Source: Pseudoips prasinana
Taxonomy: Eukaryota; Arthropoda; Insecta; Lepidoptera; Nolidae
Assembly (NCBI GenBank): GCA_951640165.1
Contig: OX621255.1
Coordinates: forward strand, 9,238,001-9,302,000
Reading direction: 5' to 3'
DNA: 64,000 bases
In this document: in pieces, positions 12,736-26,400 of the stretch
Layout of the letters: each line of letters starts with the position of its first letter
How positions within the stretch are numbered: the first letter of the stretch is position 1
Position numbers and translations under genes: made by a program
The notes under the pieces: model-generated
The model's database searches: none
What the model saw: the letters and a program-made list of their open reading frames with translations, nothing else
Told to the model about the DNA's origin: nothing

Positions 12736-13248
12736 GTCTTTTATCCCTCTAAAACAATTTAAATATTCGTCACATCTTTCTCTAATACACCTCGTATGCA
12801 AAGAATAGCCACATAAAATTTCCAACTAATACTGCTCACTTATAAGCGCACCGGGTCCATAATTAGTCGGCAGGTGCTAACATGTGCACGGTAATGTTAT
12901 CTAACAGTATTGTAACTCGTCTTTATAAATTATACATATATTGATGTCTTGTTCCCTAAGGTGAGCTAAACAGGCAACCTTCCCGAGTTTTATATGCTAC
13001 CGAAGATAATCTCCAAAATGGGAAATCTATCTACACCAGTACTAATTTTTCTGGGATAAGAAGGTGGGATGTGGATGGGAAGGTATTTTTTAAAACGTTA
13101 TTGAAACGTGGAAGAGGCAATATGGGTAAGTAGATCATTGTTTTTTTTTTTGACAGTGAAGATAATAAAAATAAAAACATTGGCGTAGAACTTATATTAA
13201 GCACATACACAGTCATGTTAAATGTAGATATAATTAGTAGATTGTTTG
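12736..13248. other. 3' flank of gene A, nothing else seen
   Basis: AT-rich, no ORF of interest and no recognised repeat. Confidence 0.5.
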
Positions 13249-13254
13249 TTTATT
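13249..13254 (-). terminator. Possible poly(A) signal, gene A
   Basis: AATAAA eight bases beyond the gene A stop. This is unusually close, so a later signal may be the one used. Confidence 0.3.
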
Positions 13255-13261
13255 TAATAAT

Positions 13262-13373
13262 TTAACTACTTTTCGTTCTGTTGTTGATTTCGACGGTGGT
13301 GACTGCGAACGCTTCCATGCTCACCACAGCTTGTTTGCCGCCTAGTTTGATGTTCACCGTCGTCGGTTCACCC
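13262..13373 (-). CDS. GBA: GBA gene A exon 12 (last)
   Basis: Encodes GEPTTVNIKLGGKQAVVSME, then AFAVTTVEINNRTKSS and TAA. This is the C-terminal beta-sandwich strand of GBA. Acceptor TCTCAG. The first base completes the Lys codon of exon 11. Confidence 0.87.
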
Positions 13374-16300
13374 CTGAGAACAGAACAATGAATAATATTA
13401 TTAATTGAGTAATATATTTTCAACTCTACAACAATTAATGTAGAGTTAAAAATTGATGAACAATGTAATGTTGATGTACATTACATTGTTGAAAATGTTC
13501 TGCAGTCGTTGAAACTTACTGAAAAGTGACTGACTGACATTGGTTTTTACCCACCAAACTTCGGCATTGTCTCTCTATGAACTCTATGAATACGTGGCGT
13601 CATACTGCGATGGCCAACCCATCTGCCATATTGATGATGTCAAGATGGCAGCAAAATGCCGTCCATGCTGGACAAAAGTCTGTCGTCCATGCTTGGCAGA
13701 TGGGTTGGCGATTGCAGTATGATGCCACGTATTCATAGAGTTCATAGAGAGACAATGCCGATGTTTGGTGGGTAAAAACCAATGACTAGTATGTCCCGCA
13801 ATTTTACAGAACTATTACCTTTAAAGATGAAAAAGGGGGTAGAATGATAATGTTTGTTCGGAATGTCCATCAATTGGACATTGCACACTTATTGCGTCCT
13901 TTTAGAGGTTGAATTTTAAAAACTTCAATTTATCTTCAGCAGGCCTAAAAGTCTTCCTGAGCCATCTGAACCTAAATAAGCAGAATTTGTACAGACGCCA
14001 GCACATCCAGCTACCTCAATCTGTAAAATTTCTTTTATAGATTTTCAACTTTATTACATAAGCCTAAGGTTCACTTTTAATTGGGGAAATTTGACAAATT
14101 GGGGTAGCTTGATATGCTGGCGTCTGTAGTACGGAAACCAGATAACTAATACACTCCATATACAACTTTTCTTTTGTAAGTAGATACATACTCCAGACTT
14201 AGGACAAACAGGGATGTTCATGCACACAAATATCTGTGTGGGAATCAAATCCAGTACCTGCGGCGTGAAAGGCAAGTACCTATCTACCAACCACGAAAAT
14301 GGGCCCGTCTAAATAAAGAAAAAAAAAAAAGGTTTTTATTCACGTAGACTTTAAAAAGCTCTTGTAAATAGTCAGAACATGTTTGTAGTAATATAGTTAT
14401 ATACATTATTATTTCTCGTAACATAACAATACAACTTACTTGTTATAAAGCACGACTACAACAGTATTATCAGGTGTGAGGAAAGCTACGTGCGACACAG
14501 TTTTACAGCAGGCGCACTCCTCCCCGACTCGGATCCGGCGCGACCCCCGCGGTATGAACTTGGCGAAGTGCCCCATGGCGTAGAACATGGGCTGCTTGAT
14601 GAAGGACTGCTGCTCGGCGAACACTATGATGGGCGAGTCAACGAAATTGCGTGCCCACGACGGCCCACCCGCCGTATTTAGGCACATATTCCAGTCTAGC
14701 CAACCCACCATGGAGTGATTCAAGTCCTGCCGAAATATTATTTGTTCAATAAACAATTTCTTATATAAGACAACGAATGCCCTATGTATATGAATACTGT
14801 GAGTAGCAGGATACTTAACAAACATATAACACACAAAGTACATCAACAGACTATAGACGTATATATACATAGTCTAGATACAAAGAGTCTAGCCAAATTC
14901 GCAGCACATATTATATAGTGCACCTTAGTAGTGTACCCTCATATTCATAGTTTCATAGAACAGCAATCCTTTGCGTGCTTTCTGGGGTGCGGCCAACTAA
15001 ACCGCCAATTTCCAGACTCCGGGCTTCTTCTGTATGTATTTTCTTGGCAGAAAAAGTAAAAAAATCACTTCCTGGCCCAACCCGGAACTTGAATCCACCA
15101 CCTTGCTCTGACTGCATTGAATATAACCACCATATATCATCCCGAGGGAGGTGTCGAGGGAATACCTACCAATGTTAAATCAACGAGGCAGTCCTAGACC
15201 ATAAGGCATAAATAGCGATATTATTGTTAAAATGACTCTTTCAGACCAATTTTAGACTGTGAAGAATAAACCCTCTAATAGACATTATAAAATATGCCAC
15301 TATAATTTAGGGACAAATTTTAAGTGGCGCTTACTTACTATTATAATATCCAGTACGTAGTTCTGAGCTCTTTGCCACGATCCAAAATCAACATGATGTT
15401 TCTGGAACCAAGTGCTACCTAGAAACATATTTTCATGTTAATATAATGTCCCGGTCTCCTCTATATAAGTATCACTCAGTAAAGCGAAAAACTTATATTG
15501 GAATTTTCCTACATCGGTCCAGCAAATGTCCTCTTTTCTGTCTTGTCGACTAGATAGATTAGAGTTCGCACACTTGTGCTTTACAAGTAAATCCCGCGCT
15601 CATGGCAAATTACCATTTACCCTGGCCACGCAGGAGATCCAAATACATGTTCTATTTTGTCATTAGTTTGAATATTCAATAATATTTATAATTGGCCTAA
15701 TTTATATCTTGATTAAATAAAAAAAGTCATTTATTTGACATTTATTAAATTGTAATTTATTGAGAATTGTTATATATAGTAATTAACTATTTGTAGTAGG
15801 ATCCTATTTAATAACTCGTCCATGACATTTTGGAAGAACATAGAAAGCGTAACCTATGTTTGGCAATGATTATGAGTACTATACTAAATGTAATGTATTT
15901 GAGATTTGTTATTAAATTAAGTATTCGTTGTAGGATCTTCTTTCATAATTCGTGCATGCCATAGTGGTAGTCAAACAGTTTAATGTATTTAATATTATTG
16001 TTGTGTATTGTATTATTCAGCAATGATTAAATTACTACTGACATTATTGTAGTGAAACCTTCTTTATTCCTTTTCACCTGATTTATTTCATTTTCACCTG
16101 ATCGAATATTCGTAAGACGGAGGGTTTTTTTTATTCACACTGGCCATTTATACACTCACATGACCCCAGCATTTTAGAAGTATAAAAACTTCTTTATCTT
16201 AATTATTATTTCTCAGGGCTTAATTATGTTAGATTTTTTTACAGCCAGCATTCCGAACTACATTTAGTTCTATTTTTAAAATTTGTCCATGGTGAGAAGT

Positions 16301-19300
16301 ACAACTCGCTACTCGGATCAAATAAACACTACTATCAGAGTATGAGAAATGAAAAATATGTTTTCACTTGAAGCGGCAGTCCCCCGCATTATTTTTTTTG
16401 TTATTAATTCTGAATGAAAAATTTCCAACGTAACCACTTAAGAAAAGAAGCACAGTAATACGCACCTGTACATGCTTCTGTGCCGATTATGAACTTGTCA
16501 GGATAAGCTACCGTCAGTTCCGTCAAGATAGTTGATGGCGCGATGAAGTCCGTGTAGTAGTGCACCGCTATGCCGTCAATGTACTTGAGCACTTCTGGGT
16601 GTTCCAACAACATCTGGCACATAATAAAAATATATTTAATATTCTTATATAGAATGTGAAGAAATAACGAAGACTGCAGGATGAGAAAAATGAACAAATA
16701 TAAGTATAATAAAATTCCAAATAAATGGGAAAATGGTAACGATCACATATTTAAAAATAAAATGAAAATGATGCTTTCTACTGTTCGGTTCATGAAAGAT
16801 GACCACTGCGCAGAAATCATTTTTTAGGTCCCCGTGGAGGTGCGGGGTGAGGCGCGGGCGGAATGCGTCAAGAACGGAGCGAAGCCATTGGTGCGCGCGC
16901 GTCGCGTGATAGGCCGCTCAGTCGCTATTCGTCAATCGCTGCATTGACACGCTCCCACTGCTCTCAATTAAAATTGAAAAGAAAAGTGTTTCGTTGTTTT
17001 AGTTATTTGTTTTATATTATTTTTGTTACTCGTTAAGTTTTCGTTGTTTTTGTTAAGTTATTTGTTTTGACTTGAGTGGATAAATATGCCCCGAGGAAAA
17101 GTCAGTGCTCTGAATAGACAGTCGAGAAGGATGGTATACGACGTGTTTAAATATTTTTCACGGGAGTCTAAAACACTCGAAGCTTATAAAAAAACGGCAG
17201 CGGCGACAAACACGTCTGTATCGCCAGTGCGAAGAATTATAAAAGAAAGCAAATCTTCGCCTTTTGTGGTAGTTTTTAGAACCCCTGGAAAAAAGAGACC
17301 GCGCGGAAACCCTGTCACAGACGCTGACGACTTTGACAAAGGGGTAATTAAGAGGTGTATACATAACTTTCATATAACTGAAAAAGAATTGCCGACTTTA
17401 GAAAAATTACGAGCGAAATTGAGTGAAGATATCAACTTTAAAGGATCCAAAACAAGTTTGGGTCGATTAATAAAAAAAATTGGATTTCAGTGGAAAAGGA
17501 CAAAAAATAACCGAAAAATATTAATAGAAACATCCGCTATTCGGTTGTCACGAATCAATTACCTGCAGAAACTCAAAGAATATCGAAGACATAATAGACC
17601 GATCATTTATACTGACGAATCATACGTCCATGCCACACATACTAAACCCATGGGCTGGGCTGACAGTTCTACAGCAGGTCTGAAAAAGCCTATCTCAAAA
17701 GGCCAACGAGTCGTGATCGTTCATGCCGGGTCAGAGGCTGGATTTGTGCCCAATGCATTATTAACTTTCGAGTCGGGCACAAAATCGGGAGATTATCATA
17801 ACGATATGAACTTTGAAAATGACCAAAAATGGATTCGAACTCAATTGATACCCAATCTCCCACCGAACTCCGTTGTTGTGGTAGACAACGCCTCATACCC
17901 CAACAAACAATATGATATGGCCCCGACATCTAATTCGCGTAAATCAGATATGCAAGCGTGGCTTATCAAAAATGGAATTAGCTTTGATCCCAATATGTTT
18001 AAACCTCAATTGTACGACTTAATAAAAAAGAACAAAGATCGTTTTAAGAAATTCTCAATTGACCAAATTTTGATGGAACATGGTCACGATATTCTCCGTC
18101 TCCCACCATACCATCCAGATTTAAATCCCATCGAAATGGCTTGGGCCGCTATAAAAGGTTACGTGAGTAGCAAAAACGTAAAGTGGAATATTGGCTGCGT
18201 TGTAGATTTGATTAAAGAAAAAGTGAATCTGATGGGACCAGAGGAATGGAAAAAGTTAACTGACAAAGTAATATCAATTGAAGAAAGTTATATACAAAGT
18301 GACCACGTCGTGGATGAGCTTACGGATGAATTAATTATTCGTGTGGGAGAATCTGATGAGAGCGAAGATCTGACAGATGTGGATTTTTCTGAATCAACGG
18401 AAGATGAAGAATTTAATATGGAACCCGGACCTAGTTCCTCAAGGGCTACGATTCCCCCAAGTTCCATGATAGAGGGAATTATGGAACTTGATAGCGACAG
18501 CGAATAAATGTGTTTTATTTATACATAAAATAATAAAATAAAAAATAAAAAAGGTTTTTATTCATGTAGACTTTAAAAAAGCGCTTGTAAATAGTCAGAA
18601 CATGTTTGTAGTAATATAGGTGTATACATTAGATATTATTTCTAGTAACATAGATATTTAGGTACATCTTGTATGAAAACATTTATAAAATTTATTTTAT
18701 TACAGAAATGATATTTAGCTAGCTCGTATCAAGTTATTGTCAAGAGATTATGTTTAATTATCTAGTTTAAGTCTAATATTTTTACTACATATTGTCAATG
18801 GTTCTGTCTATATTAAAGGTATTATTATTATGACGGACCTTGTGTTAATAACGACGGTCGCGCTTTAATGCTACCACTGGATCCAATGCGCCCCAACTGA
18901 GAAGACCCAGCGAAACAAACTCAGTGGGTTCATCTACTACCGGTTTCAACACGACCCAGTTGAGACGGTCCGGCGAAACATACTCAAGCGGGCATGAACA
19001 CGGGATTTGGTCCAATTAGAGTAATTATTTAGTAGGCAAACACAATATATGCTCGATCGGTTGTCTGAATGCTTATTATTTTAGATTATATTTAGGTATA
19101 CAAAAGAAAAACTTCGAAACAATAACATTATTCATTTTGAGACAGAGTCAATAATTTTAAATTAAGTATATGATAGCAATCATTTACAGATAGTTCACGT
19201 AACACAGCAGATCAGTCATGTCTATATGGCTACAAGATCTCCAGCGAGCAATGTGCAGGTAGGAAGTGAGAGCCAGACGTCTTTGTCATCGATGTACTCT

Positions 19301-20417
19301 TTAGTGGTGTAATAACCCCTAGCCATAAGTACACGTTTAATATGTGTTTTAAAACTTGTGTCAGGCAGATCAGTAATTTGAGTAGGAAGCTTGTTATAAA
19401 ACCTAATACAATTTCCTAAAAATGATTTATTAGTTTTGCTTACTCTAAAGCCTGGCATGGCTAGTTTGTTTTTATTCCTAGTATTTATATTATGCAGTTC
19501 ACTTTTCTTTTTATAATTATGAATATTTTTTCTAACAAACATTATATTCTGATATATATATATTCCGATGGCACAGTAAGTATATTTATTTCTTTAAACA
19601 AATTTCGCAAAGAATCGCGACTGCCTAAACCATAAATGGCTCTGACTGCTCTTTTCTGCAATACAAAAATAGTACCTATGTCAGCCGCCGAACCCCACAG
19701 CAGAATGCCATACGACATAATGCTATGAAAGTGCATAATATTTTTAGTTCAATTTATTTTAATAAACATTTTAAATTACTTATGTTTAATTTATTTTCAT
19801 AACCACCAATTACAATATTATTAGGTACATATATTATTTTACTAACAATAAAATATTATTTTGTCTTAAGTCTTTTCTTCATGAATGTACATATGCGCGA
19901 CCGCCGCCATTTGTGGTCAACTTTCGTGAACCGACGTATATAATTATTATACGAAGGCTTATTATAATTTGACAGATTTTTGTCCGATAAATTGTAATTG
20001 TGATTTGACTTAATTATTCTAAATTCTATTACATAAATTGACTGATTGTCATTTTTTTATTGTTATAATTTCACTTATTAAATTTATATCCTAATTGGAT
20101 GCCTCATATGGCAGGGCGTGTTGATCCCATATATGTACGAATGTAACATCCTGTACTACACATGTTTTATGCAAATATTTTTTTTTTTTCTGAGAAAGTA
20201 ACAACCAATTAGCGAAAGGTTTAGGTATGTAAGACAGATATCAATTTTTGAAAACATACTTTTCAACGGCGTTAAATAAGGTAATTAAGTATTTAAACGA
20301 GTGTAACTTATACAGTAGCAAGGTAAGTATAAGGTGATATACCTAGAACCTGTAATATTTCTGAGAAAGATACAATACTATATAGGCAGACAAACTCATA
20401 CACACATACCCCCCCCC

Positions 20418-20459
<42 letters not shown>

Positions 20460-23400
20460 AAAACTGAACTACGCTAAACCGGGATGAATAGTGATAAGGA
20501 GATTATTCATACATAAATAAATGTTTGTTCCCGAGTATTCACCCTTGAATTTATATTGACCCCGTTTTATAGTTACTGAAATCTCTTTAGCAACAGTTAA
20601 CTTAGTAATTCCATTCCTAATGTTGAAACGACAAAGTCTCTTCTTTTTGTACTAAGCTCCTTACCATTACGAAAACTCCCATTACTGCCTAAACAATAGA
20701 TACGCTGTCAAAGTGTATCCACCGACTTCGTTCCGCTTCCACAAATATAATTACTTCTACTGCTTATCTACTAATGAAGAGTTGAGTGGCGATTTACTCA
20801 CCACATTAGCCCAATATGGTAAATTGAGCCTCTGGTCGTCCGCAGCAAGTATTTTAACAGAACTGAACGACGAGTTTCGTATCGTTGGGCCCAGGTTGTT
20901 GATTATCCATCGACCCTGTAATCATTAAAATAAGCTTTACGACATTATCAGATACCACTTCCTCATCAGATACCACTACTACACGTTCAAATGCAAAAAA
21001 AAAGTAAAAAAAAAAAAAAAGGTTTTTATTCACGTAGACTTCAAAAAAACGCTTGTGAATAGTCAGAATATATTTGTAGTAATATAGTTGTATACATTAT
21101 TATTAACATAGATAGTTAGGTAATTGTATGAAAACATTTATAAAATTTATTTTATTATAGCATTGATATTTAGCTAATGTCGCTCGAAGACGGAGGAGAC
21201 GTCGGAGCGGCGCGGTAGACCAATTCCCCTCGAGGTCAGTGTTGCAGTATAAGAAATGACCTCTACTGCCAAGTAGCTCCGGGAAGATAGCGATTTGTTT
21301 GGGGCGCAGTCGTGTCCCGAACATCTGTCATGGGACATGGCGCAAAAGGTGATGGGAGGAGCTAAGAGACGACTACGGCGGGTTAGGTTTAATCGCTGCG
21401 AGTCCGAAATACCCACCCCCAGAGACTTTTTGCGGGTGGGTAAAAAAAAATTGTAAAGTATGGCATTAGAATATGATGTGTGAACTTCTTACCATATCAT
21501 TAGCAGTCCATCCAAGACAGTTGATGCCAAAGCAGATCCCAAGCAAGCCATTAGTCGGTTCATTGGTAGTGGTTATAGCCCATATTGGCACACCTTCCAT
21601 GGTATATTTCTCTATAAACCTGAAACAGATCATTATGTTTCATTATCTAGGTTCTACGAGCCTCTACTAACTGATCAGTTGGTAGTTATTTCCTTTATCG
21701 TATGGGCAGTTGTTAACTTAGTTTCATATTTGTCCAAGCCACCCAGATGACTTCTGAGTGGTCTTAACGACTGTTGTTTAACGTCTACAACTCAATTGAC
21801 AGCTACACGTTATCTCTGAAGCACAGAGACACTCGGAAAATAAACCACTTTGGTGGTAAACCATTGCTGATCACTTAAGAACTGGAAACAACAACTTGCA
21901 GATAGCTAGTTGAGCCATACTTAGTAAAAAATATTATTTATCTCCCAGAGAATGGGCAGCAGCGTCTCTATGTACTATGACCATCATACTGCTATCGCCG
22001 ACCCGTCTGCCAAGCGTGGCAATTATGGCGTATCCCTCCAAATGATGGACACAACTCTATTGTGAAAATCTTTTGAGGGACGTCGTTCGACGACGTTCGG
22101 CGACATCATCATCATATCAGCCATAAGACGTCCACTGCTGGACAAAGGCCTCCCCCAATGATCTCCACAATTGCCAGCCTTGCGCTATTCGCATCCAGCA
22201 GTTTCCAGCGACCCGCACAAGATCATCGGTCCATCTTCGCCTGACATGATGATGATGAATTATTGAGGAACGATGGAGGTACTTGTAATGGTAGTCAGCA
22301 TATGTCTGATAGTACTGGGGCTTCAGATGGCTCTTGCCAGCGTACACGTGGTTGTTCTTCATCCAGCGCGGTGGCGACCATGTAGAGGCTATAATGTGGA
22401 TTGGGTCCTTAGACTTGCGCATTGCTGCTTTTATCATTGGGATCTGAAAATGCAGAGGTCTTTAATATACCTAGTCATGTTAAAACGAATAACTACACAT
22501 ACTGGCTAGACTGAAAAGACACTTTAATACTTTTCTAAAATATTTTGATTATCTTATCTGAAGAAAAATCTGATAATGTATGGATAAAATTGTGTTTCCT
22601 TTTTTTATCTGATGCGATGTCGATGCAGTTGAATTCACATTCATTGAATTCGCACTAAGTACTTGGTGATCCGGTTGGCGTGTTTTTATAAGGTCTTGGG
22701 TTCGATTCCTACTCAGGACAGATATTTATGTGCATGAACATGTCTGTTAGTTCTGAGTCTGGGTGTAATTATTCATAGATGTCTATGAATAAGTTTAAAA
22801 GAATTATAAAAGCCAAATTGTGTATCAGGGCTTTCTACAAAACTTCTGATTATTTAAGTGACAGAACAACTTGGGATTGAGTCGCTCTAAATTAATACAT
22901 TTAAATACAATGTTATTTTATGTAAGAAATAAATATTTTAAAAAAGGATGCCTACTGAGTTTTCTGGCAGTGTTTCTCAGTAGCTGCCACGTCATGCACT
23001 GCACGGTAGGGTAAAAAAATTGACGATTCCACACAAATGTAATGTTTTAACGAAATAAATGACTTTTCATTTCATTTCATTTCATATTAGTTAATATTTA
23101 CAAAAGAAAGGTAGTGTTTTTAATATAGGTATCAGTTATCTGGTTTCCTTAGTACAAGCTCTGCTTAGTTAGCCGTGTGTGAATAATGCACTATTTTATT
23201 ATTATATTACTTCTTTCCAAAAATTAATAATTCGAGAATATTACATATAATAAAATCGAAGTCAACACTGTATATACATTGAATACTATTTCAAAAGGAT
23301 ACCTGGGGCGTGATACAATCGATATCGGAGCCAAAAATATACTTTTTAGAATTTTTGTCTGTTTGTCTGAATGTATGTCCGGGCTAAGCTCAAGAAGTAC

Positions 23401-26400
23401 GCATGGATTTACTTCAAATTTTGAATAAGTATATGAGGTCGGGTCAACATATAGGCTACATATTATCACGCTATTACCTACAAGGGAGCAGCTGTGGTAA
23501 TTTATCCTGATAAATCTCATTACGCCAAACATTTAATTGAAACTGGCCATTCCTTGGGCGACAATAATACGTATAATATTTTACATAGTTGTGATAAAAG
23601 TTTCCGGTTATGTGTGTTGGAACAATTAGAAATATTAAAACATAGCAGTAATAGTTTTGCATTGTTGAATGACCAAACAAATTTAGTTTCATCTCCTTTA
23701 CTACGAATATTTGGGGGTAGTTAGAAATAATTGTCCATGCGGTTGGTAGTATATAAAAGAGCGCTCGCCTCGTTGGCTTTTAGTCTCCTTCGAGCACTCG
23801 ACGAGTTAGCAGCCCTTGAGAATGGTCCGTGGAGGACCGAAACACGTGTTGGGTATCGTACTGGCGCATGTAATTTGCTTTTTATATTGTCCTTCTTGCA
23901 TGTGCACATTTTTGCGGGCGGGAGGGCGGTGCAAATTGCATCCCAGCATGATTAAACTGACAATTAGCGGAATTAACACTAAATATTGATTTTGTATTTT
24001 GGTAATTTATAATGTTTAACCCGGGTTAAACCGCGGGGCACAGCTAGTATAAAATATATTGCAACCGAAAAGGTTTATATTAATTTAAAATTAGCACTCG
24101 AACCAAAAGCGAATAGTTGGGGAAGAGATGCTATACATGGCTGAACCAAAAATATTTTGAATGGCTCCAACCCCAAAAAAATAATATGGCTTCAAACAGA
24201 TGTACATGTACATGTATGGCTTTAGACAATGTAGAAATTGCTAATACAAATGTAATCTTCAAGAAGCGACCCTATTACTTTCTTAAAAGCCGGCAAGGCT
24301 CTTGTGGTCACCCTGGTGTTGCGAGTACCATCAGTTCCTCTAGCACGAGTTCCTGCAGTTTACTTACTCGATGACACGTACAGTTTCCTCCCATACATTG
24401 AGCACCAGCCGGCGCCTCTCGCGGACACTATTAAGAACTAAAACTCTGGTGCTCAATGTATGGGACGAAACTGTACGTGTGATCGAGTAAGTAAACTGCA
24501 GGAACTCGTGCTAGAGGCACAGTTAACCCACTTGCTCGCTTGCCTTATCGGTATCGTGGCTTCAGTTGCTCACGTCACCAGGTAACTTAATACCCTTAAT
24601 ATACCACAACTCTTCATCTAACGCTGTATTGGAATACCTTGTACTGATAATCTTCTGTAGAGAGTGTGAAATTTGAAAGGTTAACGTCATCTTCGGGGAG
24701 ATCGTTGTAAGCGTAGCCGTGCGTGGAAAAGTCGGTGCCGCCGATGGGCACGCGCAGCATGTTGTATTGCAGGCCCTCACTACCGAAGTAGGAGCTGTTA
24801 CATAAAACATCATAAAACATTATCATTACTTTCTGTACAGTCTAATATTAATTTTATTCAAAGTTGATGTTATTAAAAATCGTTGAAGTCTTATCTCAAA
24901 TGGGTAATCATAAATTTAATCGTCTGGCGGGTCTCGAACCTGCACCATCTACCAATCCGGGGTAGGCGCTCTGCGTTGAGCTACGAACGATACACACGGG
25001 CAGATCAAATTTAGGATTCCCTTGCTAACACCCTTCGGATGTAGGTATTATCCATCGGCTTTGATTTCTAGAAACATTGCCGACTGATATGTTCACAGTT
25101 GCATGTGAAAGATCATATAATATTGATAACATCCCTGACAGCCCTATTCATCGGATTTTGAAATCATATAATACAAATTTTATTGACATTGCTATATTTG
25201 CATGTTCAAAATGCAAATTTCAATCTGACGTAGTAAAATGTTTAAACAAGTAAAGTGTACTTAATATTTGAAATTATAATGGATTTTTCGGTTTTATATT
25301 ACTTTTTGTTTATAATTTCAATTTGTTGTTATACATTTACGTTACTTACATACTTGTATCTAATATTAACATCGCTTCTATAGCATTCTATAGAATGTAA
25401 TGTAAAATGGAATTTTAGTACAATTTTGTTCTTTTTCTGTATACCTTAATTAGGTAAATTTACTTTGCTACTGCACTCACAGACTTATTGTTTGTGTTTT
25501 TCTGTGGATAATGTCGTGGGCTGCAGCATTACTTAATAATTTTGTAAATCCTATGTGTATGTATTATGTTGCAGCTGTTAATTATCCCTAAATAAATAAA
25601 ATAAACACATTCCAAATGATTGAATTTGAATATTTTTATTACATTATGGATAATGCTATAAAATTCGTTTGTATATAAATTTAATGGCTTACTTCTTAGT
25701 AATAAGGAAGTTGTGTTAAGTATTCTAACAGCCGCTATAATGAGCCACTTCCTACATCAATGATGCTTTATTAAACTACGTACTTAGCAAAAAATATACC
25801 AATATTATACTGAAACAGATTTGCTGATTAGTGTTACTCTTTTAAAAAACTTGCCAATGATTTATTTATTTATTTTATTTGGTTCACCAAACAATTGTTT
25901 ACACTGGTACAATCAAATGCAATAGAAGTAACATCGGAATAAAGTGTAACAATCACTTACAGGTAAACTCAAGATGCACACAAAATGTTGTTGTAACTTA
26001 CTAATTAAAAGTTATAAATAAAAAAAGACTATATTAAACTTAATAAATTAAATTACCTGAGCTAAAACAAATGAAACAGATGATATCAGAGGATTATCTA
26101 CAAATAAGAGTAAAAGAACTATGAAAGCCAAATCATGTAGCAGGACTTATCATTAAAAGGCTTGGGATTGAGCCACTTTAAGATAACAGAAAAGAAATTA
26201 GAAAAGGATTCCTACAGAGTTTTCTAGCAGTGTTTTTTAATAATTGCCACGTCGTGCACTTCACGGTAGGATTAATAAATTAAGACTCCATATAAATGTA
26301 ACACACAAACTAAATTAATTTAGAAGTACCGGCGGCCAAAATTATCAGTAAAGAAATAGCCGCACGCCTTGTTGAGGCGACACGTTCCCGGAATGCTGGC

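Larger units (their letters stand above)
16779..19938 (+). mobile_element. IS630-Tc1-mariner transposon with nested LINE
   Basis: Imperfect terminal inverted repeats (TCGGTTCATGAAAG at the left, TCGGTTCACGAAAG at the right on the opposite strand, both continuing to TGACCAC), each preceded by TA, enclose the transposase. The 3.16-kb length is inflated by a family-G repeat (about 18547-18770) and a LINE fragment (19170-19736). It sits in the intron upstream of gene A exon 9. Confidence 0.8.
23241..24047 (+). mobile_element. Helitron-like element carrying a Penelope-like insertion
   Basis: The outer parts (23241-23505 and 24001-24047) are one non-autonomous Helitron whose 3' end has the GC hairpin and GGGCACAGCTAG followed by T. 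The middle is foreign and flanked by a 10-base duplication. Confidence 0.7.

Noticed and set aside
13540..13782. Two 60-codon ORFs on opposite strands starting with the same residues
   Set aside because: Both come from the two arms of one foldback element, not from genes.
14490..14681. 63-codon plus-strand ORF rich in Pro/Arg
   Set aside because: Antisense of GBA gene A exon 11.
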